Assembly: GCA_038502055.1 (NCBI GenBank)
Contig: JAXRKN010000036.1
Span: 3,844,001-3,908,000 of the forward strand
Direction of reading: 5' to 3'
DNA: 64,000 bases
Source of the DNA: Tanytarsus gracilentus
Lineage: Eukaryota > Arthropoda > Insecta > Diptera > Chironomidae
Made by a program: the position numbers and the translations under genes. Positions 49,790 through 62,555 of this stretch are shown here, one piece after another; positions within the stretch are counted from its first letter, which is position 1, and each line of letters begins with the position of its first letter. The notes under the pieces are model-generated. The model did no database searches and was not told where the DNA came from. It saw only the letters and a program-made list of their open reading frames with translations.

Positions 49790-52700
49790 GGTGATTGACT
49801 AAAATGAGAATGAGAATCAATGTTTGAAATGAATCAAAGGTTTTAGTTTAATTTTTTCTGGCTCACAAACATTGTAGATTTAATCGCGAACAATTAATTT
49901 TTTTTTATGTTTTTCACGACACGTTTGGATGTAAAAAGATGAAAAAAATTAGAACTAAAATTCGAGTTAGAACACCGAGGTCTTCAATATTTTTTAGTCA
50001 CTAGCCATATATCTATAACAAAGTTTTTTCTGACCTTGGCTAAAATTCAAGTTAGAAGTGTTAAAAATATTAATTTATAGCCACAAAATTTCACAAGAAT
50101 TCTTGAATGTCTTTCTCGTAAATCAAGCAATAAAGCACGCAATCAGAAGGAACAGGAAATGCCCGCAAGTCAAACTGCCAGTCGAGTCTAGAGCCTTAAG
50201 GCGAAAAAAGAGAACTCGAATGTGAGTCAGATAAGAAAGACAGAAAATCAATTAATCATCTGCTAAATGAATAAATAATAAAAATTCTCGATCTTTTCAT
50301 GCGTTTGCCATAAATCTAAATTTTGAGGTATGGCAAATTCTTCTTGAACATCATCGCTATGACTGTGAAGTAAAAAGTTCATCAAAAATTAATGAAATGT
50401 TGATTTTAAGTAATTAAAATTTCATGAGAAAACTTTCAACCTCAACTCGAGTTCGGTTTCAATTTTAGTTCTTGTGAATTTAATTTAAATTTACTGCACT
50501 TGAAAATTCTTAAATGGCAAAGAAGAAATTTCTTTTAAAGACCGCATGACTTGATTGTTGTTAATTGAATGTTCAAGAAAGTTTTTCCTAATTTTTCATA
50601 GTTCTGTCAAAAAATTACTGAGTCAAAATTTTCAATTCTCTGCTGGACTTGATGACAAGTTGCAATTTTTGATGTTTCTATAAAATTCTACAGAGTGAAT
50701 GAAAATTCGCAGCGTGAAAAGATGCACGCGGGTTTGAAAAACTAGAACAGAAACAGCGACAAAAAAAGCTAATGAAAAAGTTCGAGTCGCAAATTAAAAA
50801 CTCGTTTCGAATGAAAACCTCGAGGCGTTGTTTGATTTGCAAAATTCACAAAATCCTCGCTCGATTGTTTTGACTTTGGCCACGAAAAAATTTGATTTCT
50901 GTTTACTCAAAATTTATGCAATTTGATGTCGCAATATTTGACGAACTTTCCAAATGGATGCAGCCGTGCGAGAATTTAGTAAAATGTCCTTGAAAATTTT
51001 ATGGATTAGAAATTTGCAAAAATAATTTTCACTTTTCATTTTTGATTATTTCCTGAGGTTTAATTTTTATATCGTCACATGAGCGAGAATTGAGTGAAAT
51101 TAGTATTCTTTAGATAAATTGAAAGTTTTTCACTTTCAGTCGACTGAATTAATTTTAATGTCATCAAATTTGAGTCATTTTGTCTCACAAGAAAATTTTC
51201 TTCTTCCTGATTTATTCAACAAAAACCTAAACATCCTCAAGTGACACAATTTTAATGACAACGAAAGACAACAAATATCTTCAAGAAAATTTTCTCATGC
51301 TCTAGAAAATTTTCAAAAACTTTAAAATCTTTCTACTGCAATTTTCCACTTAAAAATGTCATGACTATTAAACTATTTAAAATTTTATTGCTAAATTGAT
51401 TTTGATCTAATTTATTTCAGCTGCAGTAAAATTTTATTGCTTTTTCTGGTCAGCAGCAATATTTTGCCTCCACTCAAATTGTCGTGAAATAAAATTTTAT
51501 CTTGAACTCATTAAATTTTAAAATTTTTGTGATAAAAATTGATTTGAAAAAATTATTTTGCGACTCGATGATGACAGAAAAGTGTTAAAAATGACCATCG
51601 AGTGGTCGTTTGCACTTTTTGCACTTCCTAACGAGAATTTGATGAAAATTTACATAAAATTGTTGTGATAGTGCTGATGATGTAATAAATATGGCCACTC
51701 ACAGTCATCAATTAGTAAAATGTGGCGCAAGCAGGCATAAAAAATTGCATTTTGATGGCTCTCAATTTTTTACTATCATAAAATAAAAAATGTCGCGTTG
51801 AGGCGTTTTTAAAATTGAGTTGCGCGCATTTTTGTGACAACTTTAGCTAACTTTTGATTTGTTTTCCATCAATTTTTCTGACATCATTTTTATCTCACGG
51901 CATTTTCATATGAAATTTCATTTCTGCATGCTCCAGGACAAAATTTTTTTCTCAATTATTTTTACAATGAAAATTTTCATTTTGATTAAATCGAAAGCGA
52001 GCAACAAATAACTCGAAGCAGTTTCTCATGCAAGTTTGTCTGCCTTGATGTTGATTTTATTTTTTGTTTTCCATCTGACTCATCCCTCGCATGAGATAAA
52101 ATCTTGCAGTGATCATACTGACGATGCTGTAAGGGGAGAAAAAATCCTTAAATCATTTTCAAGAAATGAAAAATTGGCAAAGAATTGTGAGGGCGTTCAA
52201 AGCATCTTTTTATGCATTCAAGACTTGTAGCAATGGCCATAAATGTTTATTAAAAATAGAATTTTTGCTTCTTGAAATAATTCACGATAAAATTCTTGCG
52301 ACCCTTTTTAAGTTTTTAATTTTTTTCTGCACCCTCAAAATCTCCATTTTAAAAATATTTCAACAATTAAAATTGAACAAAATTAAAAAAGTTGAAAATA
52401 TCTCACGATAACCACATGAATATTAATTAATTGTCATCACTTGATTTTTACTTCTTGTAACTTTTGTGTGACAAAATAAATTGAGCTGAAAACATTTGAG
52501 GGTGAATTTAATGCAGACTGCACGAAATATAAAAAATGAGAAATTAACACCCGCTTTGACATGCCCGAAATGGTGTTGCAGGAGGCACAAATTAAATTGA
52601 CTGATGTTCAAATTCTTCGCATTATTACAAAATTTCACTTCTCTTTATCTCTTTTTGTTGGTTAAATAGAGAATAAAAAGGCAGCGAATGTGCGGCGGGT

Positions 52701-54616
52701 GATTAATAGTGAGTTGTTGTTGTTGTTATTGTTCAAATCTCAGGGAAATGCTGCAAGTGTGCGAGATTTTGCCTCAATGGAAGTTTTTCTAAATTTGATT
52801 GCATCTTTTTTTATAGATAAAATTGGCAATCTCAACACTGAACATTTTGTAACCCTCACTAGTTATTACTGCATGTGCATCCAACCCCTAAAAAAATATT
52901 TCATATCCTCGCATGTGTGTAAGTGCGATTCGTGTCCTTTCATCGAGGGTTCAAAAATATATTTTTGTTGTTGTCGTAATAAATTTTGCCACTTTTTTAA
53001 TTTTTTGTTTTGATCGTCATTGAAAAAGGCATAAAATCCAATTCGATTCAGCACTGGCTCACCCTTTTGTTCAAGTTCATTAATTTTTGCACATTTGCGT
53101 CAGCTTGTGGTTGCAATTTTTGTCATTTTGGATGCTGTGACATGCTGACATGAGATAGTGGCGCAACTTTGTTGATGATCGTAATTAAAGATATTTCTAT
53201 TGGGTTCAATTTTAGATCATCAAAGCTATTTTTGTTTGAAAGGATTAATCTAAAAATTGACCTGTCGATGGTTCTTTTTGTCCATCAAAAAGAGAAACTG
53301 ATAAAAGCTTTTATGTTGCTATATAGTGACTATTAATTGGAATTTTTCATGGAATTAATATTTTTATGGTGAAAATTTTATTTAAGCTTTGAAACTTTTT
53401 TACAGCTTAATTTTTAAACTTCCTTCATGCTTTGGGATCAATTTAGAGGACATTAAAAATCTCAGTTGATAAAATATTTGCGGATGTGTTTCAGACTGAG
53501 CCATAAAAATTAAGCAAACTCACAAAAATGAAATTTATCTCATCGAGACTTCTTAAAATTATTTTTATCGATGAAATTTTTTGTTTGTTTTTGTTCAGCG
53601 AAGTATAAAAGATTTTTGTGGATCAAAATGTGAGGGATGAAAATGATTTTGGGTGTCGATGAATGTGAAAGAAAATGTAGAAAATAATTTCAATTTTGTC
53701 ATTGCGTCGCCGAAAAATATTTTTTATTGTTTTTATGATTATTGAAATTTTTATTTTCCCACAATTTTTTTTTGCAGTGATGAACAAGATTAAAATTCAT
53801 TAGAAACTTTGATCAGCAACATCAAAGAACTCTCACATCCGGATTTAATTCTTTCCAGCAGTCAGTCAGTCAATGCCCTTCAGCATCATCGCACGTGACT
53901 TCGTTTTAGTTCCGGATTAATTTTTCTTCTTTTTATTGATTTTTCATCTCAGAACTTCATAACTGATTCATGAATTACTTTTGTAGTGACCTGATTGACG
54001 TTCGATGAAACTTTTACGGCCTTGCACGTATCACACCGTCCATAAATCATCAAATAATTCTTCCACTCATAAATTTCTTCTTCCCCAACTTAATGGAACT
54101 GCCTTCATATCACAAACGAGACATTCCGAAAAGTAAATCCAAAAAATGTTTTATTGAATTGTATCGAACTATTGCAGCACTCTCATGGATATTTAGAATT
54201 AATGATGAGCTCAGCTTGTTATCAGGATCGAACGTTCTATCCACGTATAAAGTGCGCATCATACACGCACATTCGAACTCATTTGTGAGGATTTTAATTA
54301 CTCGACGACACGAAAATTGTGTATCGGAAGTCGAGCAGCAATGCAGGCTGAATTTGTGGTGGCGGTAAAAATTCAATTAGAAAATTGAAAGCTTCGGTTT
54401 TGTGTTATCAAAGATTTTCGAGTAAATTCTTCGAGTTAATTAAATATTCAATTAATAATTAACTGTTTAAATAATTAAAATGCGTCAATCAATTAAATTT
54501 CAAATTTTTTAATCACTTAAATGATAAGACAAAAATTAATCAAACACTTGAAAAAATGTTTTTTATTTCCGTAATTAATTTCAGTTTTAAACTTGAATTT
54601 GTCAACATCAAGTTCG
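49790..54616. other. Gene-free AT-rich DNA upstream of the receptor
   Basis: Contains the IR promoter near 49790-49900 (initiator-like TTTAGTCA just before the ATG on the minus strand). The remainder has only short anonymous frames; overlapping frames on both strands at 54093-54376 are somewhat less AT-rich but unrecognised. Confidence 0.45.
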
Positions 54617-55254
54617 ATGGACTTTATTTCGAGTCTAATTTTAGTTTTCGCTTCAATTGATTTTCTAAATAAATATTTGTTAAACTATTGGCATCGCCGA
54701 GGATTTAAACAACTAGATGGAATTTCTTATTTGGAAATATTAGCGATTTATTTTTGTTTCGAAAAGTTTCATTGAACTTTATGAGAATTCTCGTCTTTAT
54801 TTATCAATCATCTGGAAATAGTTCAATATTCTAATCAACAAGTTCATTCACTTCACGGATCGTGGTTGATTTTATGATGAGCAGAACGATCAATTCATTT
54901 GTTTAATATTGTAGTTAAAAGCTGCGAGATTTGCGATTTAAATTCACGCCGACATTCATGAGTGGCAATGTATCGCATCATGAGAGATTGTGAACGACTT
55001 TTTTGCTCGACAGCACTGACAATTTCTTCAGCTTTGTGGATTTATTTGGCAAGTTAACCACAAACATCATCGTCAGCACGGCTTTTGGAGTGGAAAATAA
55101 TTGCTTCAATTTCTTTAGAAAAACGAGTCTGAATTTTTCAGAGACTTCGAAGTACCAGCACTACATTGACATTTTCTCATTTCTAGTTTCAATTATTCTT
55201 GAAGTATTCACTAATTTTGACGTGAAATCACTAAATGTAAAATTCACATGTTAA
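54617..55254 (+). pseudogene. Cytochrome P450 pseudogene, N-terminal half (CYP6/9-like)
   Basis: Four pieces of a clan-3 P450 lie in order. 54617-54740: signal-anchor and linker, MDFISSLILVFASIDFL, then NYWHRRGFKQLDG. 54822-54911: FNILINKFIHFTDRG, a TGA at 54867-54869, then FYDEQNDQFI, the region before the C helix. 54919-54990: KLRDLRFKFTPTFMSG, the W-x-x-x-R-x-x-L-T-P-x-F block (its Trp lost), followed by a TGA at 54991-54993. 54994-55254: DLFGKLTTNIIVSTAFGVENNC, the conserved F-T-T-x-x-I-x-x-x-A-F-G helix, and about 45 more codons. Piece 1 to 2 and piece 2 to 3 are in different frames, and about 40 residues are missing after the linker. The I helix, ExxR and heme motif are absent. With two stops, at least two frameshifts and a truncation, this is clearly dead. 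Intact relatives are ER-anchored monooxygenases of hormone or xenobiotic metabolism. Confidence 0.85.
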
Positions 55255-57160
55255 TTTATAACAATCCTTAAAATCGAATCAAGGGCAATTCGATGAAAAA
55301 TTCCATACATACATACGTATTACATCATAAAACTAATGGAGTGTAATGGAAGGGACAATAAGGAAAAATCCTAAAGTGAGGGAGGAAGTGATGGCAATTG
55401 AACCTGAAATCATTGCACATTTGAATGTTAAAACGAGAAAAATGAACTAAAAGGTCAAAATTGCCCATTAGAAAAATTTCATTATTCAAAACTTTCTGAT
55501 GGACTTTGGATAAAACTCAATTTACAACTTTGTGGAAAAAAGTTTTATAAGCTAAAATCGCAAAAACTTTCACTGCAATTGACATAAAAATCCACACTGA
55601 ACTTTATCGATTCTCCATCACCATAAAAGTCCTTTTATGAACTTTTATCTCCATTTTGCTGCTGATGCCTCTGCATACTATCAATAAAATTCCAATTAGG
55701 AAATTTATGTGCAAATAAAATTGAGGAAAAATCAAATTGCAATTACATTGATTCGAATGAGCGACAAAATTAGGTCAACTTTATGAAAATTTAAGTAGGA
55801 ACATTTGCGGGGGAAAATTTACCAAAATTTATAAATTGCAATTCATTGTTATTGATCATAATTAATTGAATTGTGAAAATCCATTAGGGAAAATTTTAAA
55901 AAATATTTTACAATTTAATTTTGTGTCTTCTAGCTAGAAAAAAATTTACATTTACGCATTCTAATTAATGTTTTAATTGGGAAGATTTTAGAAACTTCAA
56001 AACTGTGCGAATAAAGTTGCAATTATAACTTAATGGATTATCTCGAGTTAATCTAAACATTTAACAAAATCACAACATTTTAAGCACGATTTCATTCAGT
56101 GATTACAATTTAAAAATTACTTAAGAGTTGCCCTTGAAACCTGAAACAGGATTGCGTAGATGGTGGCAAAAAGAGAAATTCTACGATCAAGGCCAGTAAG
56201 ATGCAACATGCAATCAAAAAAAATGCATTACGTTTCGCCGGGTAATATTTAAAAATTACGTAATTAACCTCGATTTAAAAATTGCACAAAATAAAAATTC
56301 GTGAATTTTACTGAGATCATTTCAGAAATACCGAAATTATAAAAGTTGAACAATAAAAATTGTTAACCTGTGCACGATGCAGTTACAGCATCAATATAAT
56401 TTTTTCATGGTCAACCGAAAATAAAACGGTAAAGCTTTAGGGTGATGTAAATTTAAAGAGAAACAAAAATGTGATGCGGCAATTATGATGCATTTTGTCC
56501 ACATTGTTATTAATTATGACATCAATATGGGTCAAGGTTGCCGATAAAATCAATGGAAAGGTCAACCAAAGAAATTACTCAACAATGGACTCGCTCTGCA
56601 ACATCAGTCTTCCAATGTGCAACGAAAAATGAAGAAATAAGAAGAAGAAACATGTAATTTACTACCTTTAATAAAAATGAAACTTTTTCGCTCGAAATCA
56701 ACACGCAAGAAAAAAATTAAAAAAAATTTAAAAATATAATTGATAATATTTTTATTCTAAAATTGAAAAATAACGTTAAATTTTTGAATTTAATTTTTAA
56801 TATTCAATAATTAATACCAAATATTGACCGACATGCGTTCTCACTCACCATTCCAAAGTAAATGACAAGTTTAACTCAATTTTTCCATCACAAAAGGTGT
56901 ACAGAAGGCGCACGTATTTTCATAAGCGAAACGAGTTTACGAAAAAAAGTAAACGTTTCACTTCGTCAACTGTGTGGTTCGTATTGATAGCCCAACGTGA
57001 TCTTCACCATTATTCGCGAAGCTTTCAAAACGTATGGAAGGTTCCGTTTTTTTTCTCCAAAGGGCTTCAAGTCTTTGAAGATTTTTATCGAGTGATTAGT
57101 CTTGAAATATTTGAAGAACAAAAAAAATTTGTTAATTAATAAAAATTATTGAATTAAAAA
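55255..57160. other. Intergenic DNA and desaturase 5' region
   Basis: No gene recognised. The last 300 bp, with an 80-codon open frame (56897-57139) that I take as non-coding, probably include the desaturase promoter and 5' UTR. Confidence 0.45.
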
Positions 57161-59797
57161 ATGGCGGTAATTAGTGAAATGAAAACCGAAATAGTTCAGA
57201 GAAAAAAGTCTTTGAATGAAAATGGAGTGATTAAAAAAGTTAAAAGTGATGAAACTGCGAAAGATCAAGGTGAGACAAGAAAAGATTTATAACGTGCGAA
57301 ATGTGCTAAATTTTTTTGGATTTAATTAAATTCAGACGTGATTAATATGAACTTGAGCATGAAAAAATTTATTTTGTGATGTGTGCAAAATATTTACTAA
57401 TTGCTTGGTCATGAAAATTCTCGAAAAATTAAATTTTTGCAAAGTAAAAGAATAATTTTGAGATTAAATTATTTGAATTATAAAATTAACGGTTAAATTT
57501 TGTAAAATGATGTAATCAATTTTTGAGTGACGCAACCGCGAAACATTTTATTGCTTCCTAGTTTTATATTTTTTAAAGGGTTTCAAATATTTTCACACCT
57601 AAACAAGTTCAATGGCAGTCATTCATCACCTAACATGCTTGATTAATTCCTTTTAAAATCATAAATTTTAAAAACAAAATTTTTGGACAATGCTCTTGAC
57701 CATAAAACTATTTTCAATTTCACAACAAAAAAAATGAATGATCGATGTGAAAACTACAAATTTATCAAATCCAAATTGTATGACAAATTATCAACAAAAC
57801 TTTTAGATCAAAGACCTTCAACCAGTTTGATTTTTATTAAGAACTTCTTCTAGAGCTTTAAGGTAATTTTGAAGGGATTTTTGTAACAGGTTTTTGGATG
57901 AGATAAATTTAAATAATTATCGTGAAATATCTATCTTAAGATGGAACTTGTTATACGTGTAAAAATTAATTAGCATTTGAATTACGAAATGACATTGAAG
58001 AAAATAATTTAGAGCATAAGAACATAAAACCCTAAGAATTTAAATTTGGTCGTTAAAAATATTTTAAACATGCGTGAAAAAGACGGAAGCTGTTGCTCAT
58101 CAATTTTGAGGGTCAGATATATTAAAAATGTTAGAGATGTTTAAATTTTCTTGGAAAATTTTTATACTTTTCTGGATTTTTTAAATTTAGAAAATGAAAA
58201 TTTTTAATGAATTTTCGAAATTTCAACAAAAATTGCAAAATTTTAAAGATCTTGCAAAAAACTTCAAGGTTAAAATTCCGGGCACTCGCACATTGCATAA
58301 TTTTACTTATTCAAGACTTTATTTTTACTCACTCTCTTGTATGCCGTCCGCGTTAAGATAAACAATTAAAATTTGCATTTCATTCGATCTCAAATATTCA
58401 ACAACTTTTGTGTAATTTCCCTCAAAAACAATTTTTCATTTTAGCGCCAGAAGCTGAATATAAATTAGAAATAAAATGGTTAAATGTGCTCATCTTCATC
58501 TACCTTCACGGTGCTGCGATTTATAGTTTTTGGCTAAAGACCGAGTATTGGACGACAGTGGCAATTGCATGGGTCTACAGTATCTCATCGGGATTGGGCA
58601 CGACAGTCGCATCACACAGATATTTTACTCATCGAACATTTAGAGCTAACAAAAAGTTGCGAATGATTCTAATTTGCCTACAAACTGCATGTGCTCAAGA
58701 GCCAATTTTAAATTGGGCGCGAGACCATCGAGTACATCATAAATTCACAGACACCGATGCGGATCCTTACAATTCTCGTCGTGGATTTTTCTTCTCGCAC
58801 ATGGGTTGGCTGATGTGTAAAAAACATCCAGAAGTGTTAAGACAAGGCAAAAAAGTGGACATGAGTGATCTTGAGTGCGATCCGATGCTGCAGTTTCAGA
58901 AAAAGTAAATTTCAACAAATTTTAAATTCGTAATTGAATTAAAATTTCACTAATTGCTTTTTCTTCAGGCACTTTATGCTGCTCGCTTTTTTAGCTAACT
59001 TCGCAATTCCAATTCTGCTCGGATATCTCTGCGGCGAATCGTTGACTGTTTTATGGCACGGAAATATCTATCGATACCTTATAATGCTTCATCTCGTTTG
59101 GACTGTCAACTCGGTTGCTCACATGTATGGAGACAAGCCCTACGACAAGAACATATCGCCAACTGATTCGTGGTATGTCGGTCTTTGGGCTCTCGGAGAA
59201 GGTGAGAAGATTTCAAATAAATCCAAGTTCCTCATCCCTATATTGTCGGAACTAATTAATTTAATATCTGCAAGCACTTTGTCTATTGACACTAATTAAT
59301 TAATTGACATTCGGAGCTTGACTCAAAACTAATTAATTAATTCCTTTAGGTTGGCATAATTATCATCATGTTTTCCCCTGGGACTACAAGACAGCAGAAC
59401 TTCCTGGCTATATGTTTAACTTATCAACTGCATTTATCGACTTCTTCGCATGGCTTGGCTGGGCGTCAGAGTTAAAGACAGTTCCGGATGAAATTATCAG
59501 AAAAAGAGTTTTGAGAACTGGCGACGGTACACATCCATATTCAAAGGAACTTAAATCAAAGCACGATGAAAACAACAACGTCGATAAACTAAGAGACACC
59601 GAGCACTTCTGGGGATTTGTTAGTATTTTTTTCTTATATTTATATCAGACACTGAAATTGGTTTTGTGTTGTTATTTTTTAATTCGACGGTTTTTGTTCG
59701 ATCGACTTCAATGTCTGAGTTTTGATTTAATTTTCAACTTTTGCAGGGTGACAAAGAGATGACATCAGATGACATGAAGTACGTGCGAGTCCTCTAA
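57161..59797 (+). CDS. Acyl-CoA (stearoyl-type) desaturase
   Basis: Five exons: 57161-57269, 58445-58904, 58969-59201, 59350-59618 and 59747-59797, joined by GT-AG introns in phases 1, 2, 1 and 0. The product has 373 residues, normal for insect front desaturases of the Desat/SCD family. The N-terminus is a short polar cytosolic tail, followed by hydrophobic pairs typical of four membrane spans. All iron ligands known from SCD1 are present: HRYFTH (94-99), HRVHH (131-135), N237 with H241 (NSVAH) and HNYHH (270-274). The enzyme inserts a double bond, usually at delta-9, into acyl-CoA in the ER, using cytochrome b5. The first box HRYFTH departs from the usual HRLWSH, and GEGWHNYHH replaces the usual GEGFHNYHH, so this belongs to a divergent clade and not to canonical Desat1; substrate and position are uncertain. 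The ATG at 57161 was chosen because it opens exon 1, whose donor CAAG|GTGAG restores the frame into APEAEYKLEIKW. Confidence 0.93.
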
Positions 59798-59803
59798 AAA
59801 ATC

Positions 59804-59809
59804 AATAAA
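59804..59809 (+). terminator. Desaturase polyadenylation signal
   Basis: AATAAA seven bases after the stop codon, with a further AATAAA about 35 bp later. The 3' UTR would be very short. Confidence 0.55.
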
Positions 59810-61003
59810 ATTCTTCTTTACTTTCTCGAAATTGTAAAAATAAAACTTTTAATACAATAAAATTTTAATAAGATGAAATAATTACGTAAAGGCAGCCTTG
59901 AATATTTTAAACAGTGTCGAGTAAATATTGAACAGTCATCCACACCGGCGCGACGTTGTTTGCATAATTTTTTTGCTTACACTGCAATTGAAATATTTGC
60001 GCGATGTAAGTGCTCATAAAACATATTTGAGGAGTAATAATCGAAACGAACTTAAGGTCACGTGATTTTTAAATGACATTTTTTAATTTCAACGGATTTT
60101 AATTTAAATTTACTGGTTTAAGTAGTCTTAAAAATAAAATTTATTTTTAAGCATTACACAAAATCTAGTAATTAAAATTGACAGCCGTAAAATTTGTCAC
60201 AATATTTTTTTCGTGGACCTTTTAATTAAAAGAACTTAAGCATCTCCTTTAAAAAAGTAAAATCCATCACTCTAATTGGCAAAAACAAAAAAGAAGTTCC
60301 TTTTAATTATTTCCTCTAATTACAGGGAACTCACATAAAATATTGAGTAAAATGTCGGAAAAACAAGCGGATTATGTTCCCATACACACATACACACAAG
60401 TCTAAAAAAACTAACAGAATGAAAAATAATTAAAAGCCAGAGAGCGAACTGTGTGAGTTGAGCAAACAAACAACTGCCGTTTGCTTCCAATTAAGGATAT
60501 TTTTTCTCATCCTTTTTTGGCGTCTCCATTCCATTAACGGCAATTCAAGGAATGTTAAAAAGGTTCGAATGAAAGAAAAATATTTTTATGTCATGCAATT
60601 ATCAATAATTCGATAATTGAAAGTCATTTGGGTGGAGATGCCTTGCCGTTTGAAGTTTTGATGATTTGCGTACCTGTGCACAGCTTGCGTAGGTTGTGTT
60701 TTTCATCCTTTCTTCGCTTCATTAATCTTTCTTAAATTCCTTTTGGCCTTTTTTTGCTGAAGATGTTTATTTTGCCCCTTTTCTTGCATCTTCTTTACTC
60801 ACTTGACTTTAGATGTAGAAATTTAATTTTCCCATAGGTTTTTGTAAGCAGAAGTCGAAACCAATTTATCGCCTTTGGATTTTTGATCTCTTTCAATTAT
60901 GAAATATTGAAAATAAAAACATTTTACTGGATGCTCAATTTTGATCAATCAAATTTTTCGAAAAAAAAATTTACATGGCAGTTCAAAGGTTTTTTCATTT
61001 ATA
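59810..61003. other. Gene-free AT-rich DNA
   Basis: Nothing recognised downstream of the desaturase. Confidence 0.5.
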
Positions 61004-61014
61004 GGATTCGAACC
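61004..61014 (-). repeat. B-box-like 11-mer, copy 5
   Basis: GGATTCGAACC on the + strand, followed by TAAATTTATCTCAAGTATTTATC, which resembles the tail of copy 1. Same orientation as the other four. Confidence 0.6.
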
Positions 61015-61172
61015 TAAATTTATCTCAAGTATTTATCACAAAATTTTCTAAACTTTAAAAATGTAATACATACTATGTTAATTTTTATTGTATTGAAAAA
61101 TATAAAATATTTTAAAATCTCCCCTAAAAAATTTATAAAATCCCACCCCAAAGCAATCAGGAATCACAATAA

Positions 61173-62555
61173 CTCAAAGAGAGCATTATTTCAAAAACGG
61201 ATAGATAGATAGATAGATAGATGACAAAGAGGTAGCACGCTGGAGTTACCAGGAGGACGCGCCCGTTTTAATTTCCTTTTCCATAGCTCGAAAGCTTAGG
61301 CTAAGGATAAAAACGTAATCATGCAGAACTCTTAAGATTTCTCTTAAGAATAGAGTATAAATACCCCTTTTTTCCCCCTCAACAGCAGGCGTCCCCGCGA
61401 GAATCGCCCACCTCGGGAGCTGCAAATCATATCTTGAGAAAGACGTGAATGACGATCGAACAACCCCTCTTCGTAGTTATAAATAAAACGTTATGGACGT
61501 CCGGCATGGAGACCCAACTATCCGGACGTTGTTACCCATAACGGAAATAATTGCAGCTGTACACAGTCTTGTTGTCGCTCATTGAGTGTTTCCAACTAAG
61601 CACAACCTCAACTGAATCTTACGATTACAGTTGGAAAAATAAATAAATCAAAGGTGGTTTCGACGGCATTGTATAAAAGTTACCGCCACTACAACCTTCC
61701 TCAGCCCTGACAAGCTGTTAGGAACTGGCCCACCCACATTACAAAACAAACAAACATAAAACATAAATTTATAAAGTATTAAGTCAAACCAATTGTATAA
61801 AAGTTTGGTTTATCATCTACCTTCCTCCATCTAATCTAGTTGATTAGCATGGGTAGTACAGGTCATTCAAGTTTCGTCCGTAAGTACTCACTACTTCCTT
61901 CCTCAACTGGTCACTAAGATTAACAGTTGGTTTTGTTGGATACCAACGAATACGAAATCAAAATGTTAAAATTTCAAAATGTCATCAACTTGATTATAAT
62001 TAGAATATATAAAAAAAAATCTCTTTTTAAATCAACTAAAAAAGTACTTTTTATAAAAAACCATTCAAATGCGCTTATTTCCCCCTGGTTAAGTTATTTA
62101 AGTTAAATTCATTAATTAAAATAAAAAACTAAAATAAATAAATCAAAATTAAAAAATTAAATAAAAATATTAATATTTGATTTTCCCTTCCCTAAAATGT
62201 CAACAGACATTTCAAAAGAGAAAATGAGTGACAAAATCAACGTACAAAAAACTTTTTAAATTTTTGGGTGATCTTTACTGTTGGGTAATATAATTTGGGT
62301 AATCTTTACAGACCCCTTTTCAATTGAAAAATTTCCCTAAATTATTTTCAACTCATTTTCCCTTTCATACCTGGTAATTGATGTTGACTCGATGATTAAA
62401 GATGTAAGGAACATTTAATCAAACTTTTAAAACACTTTACACACTTTGAAATGAAGTAAAACACACTTAATTAAAATAAATATTTTACACGCGATATCAC
62501 TTTTGACGAAGGGTTCGTCACTCTCCTCAAAGAGAGCATTATTTCAAAAACGGAT
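61173..62555 (-). mobile_element. Retroposed element with 30-bp target duplication and tetranucleotide tail
   Basis: A 30-bp direct repeat beginning CTCAAAGAGAGCATTATTTC at 61173-61202 recurs perfectly at 62526-62555. Between lie 1323 bp that are less AT-rich in the left half. On the minus strand the insert ends in (CTAT)n (61203-61223) directly against the target duplication. A long target duplication together with a simple-repeat 3' tail is the hallmark of target-primed reverse transcription, so this is a LINE-type or LINE-mobilised non-coding element read on the minus strand. No reverse transcriptase frame remains. The opposite end carries a hairpin GACGAA-GGG-TTCGTC (62505-62519). Internally ATTGTATAAAAGTT recurs 124 bp apart (61668 and 61792), each followed by ACCTTCCTC. 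Confidence 0.8.
61201..61223. repeat. (GATA)n tail microsatellite
   Basis: About five GATA/TAGA units, forming the simple-repeat 3' tail of the minus-strand insertion. Confidence 0.9.

Noticed and set aside
54093..54376. Overlapping 88-91 codon frames on both strands upstream of the P450 pseudogene
   Set aside because: Neither strand encodes P450-like or other recognisable sequence.
56897..57139. 80-codon frame just upstream of the desaturase ATG
   Set aside because: It ends before the clear exon 1 start and cannot be spliced in frame to it; more likely promoter or 5' UTR.
61173..62555. LTR retrotransposon or solo LTR
   Set aside because: The flanking direct repeats are 30-bp target duplications, not LTRs, and one end is a tetranucleotide tail against the target duplication, which fits LINE-type insertion better.
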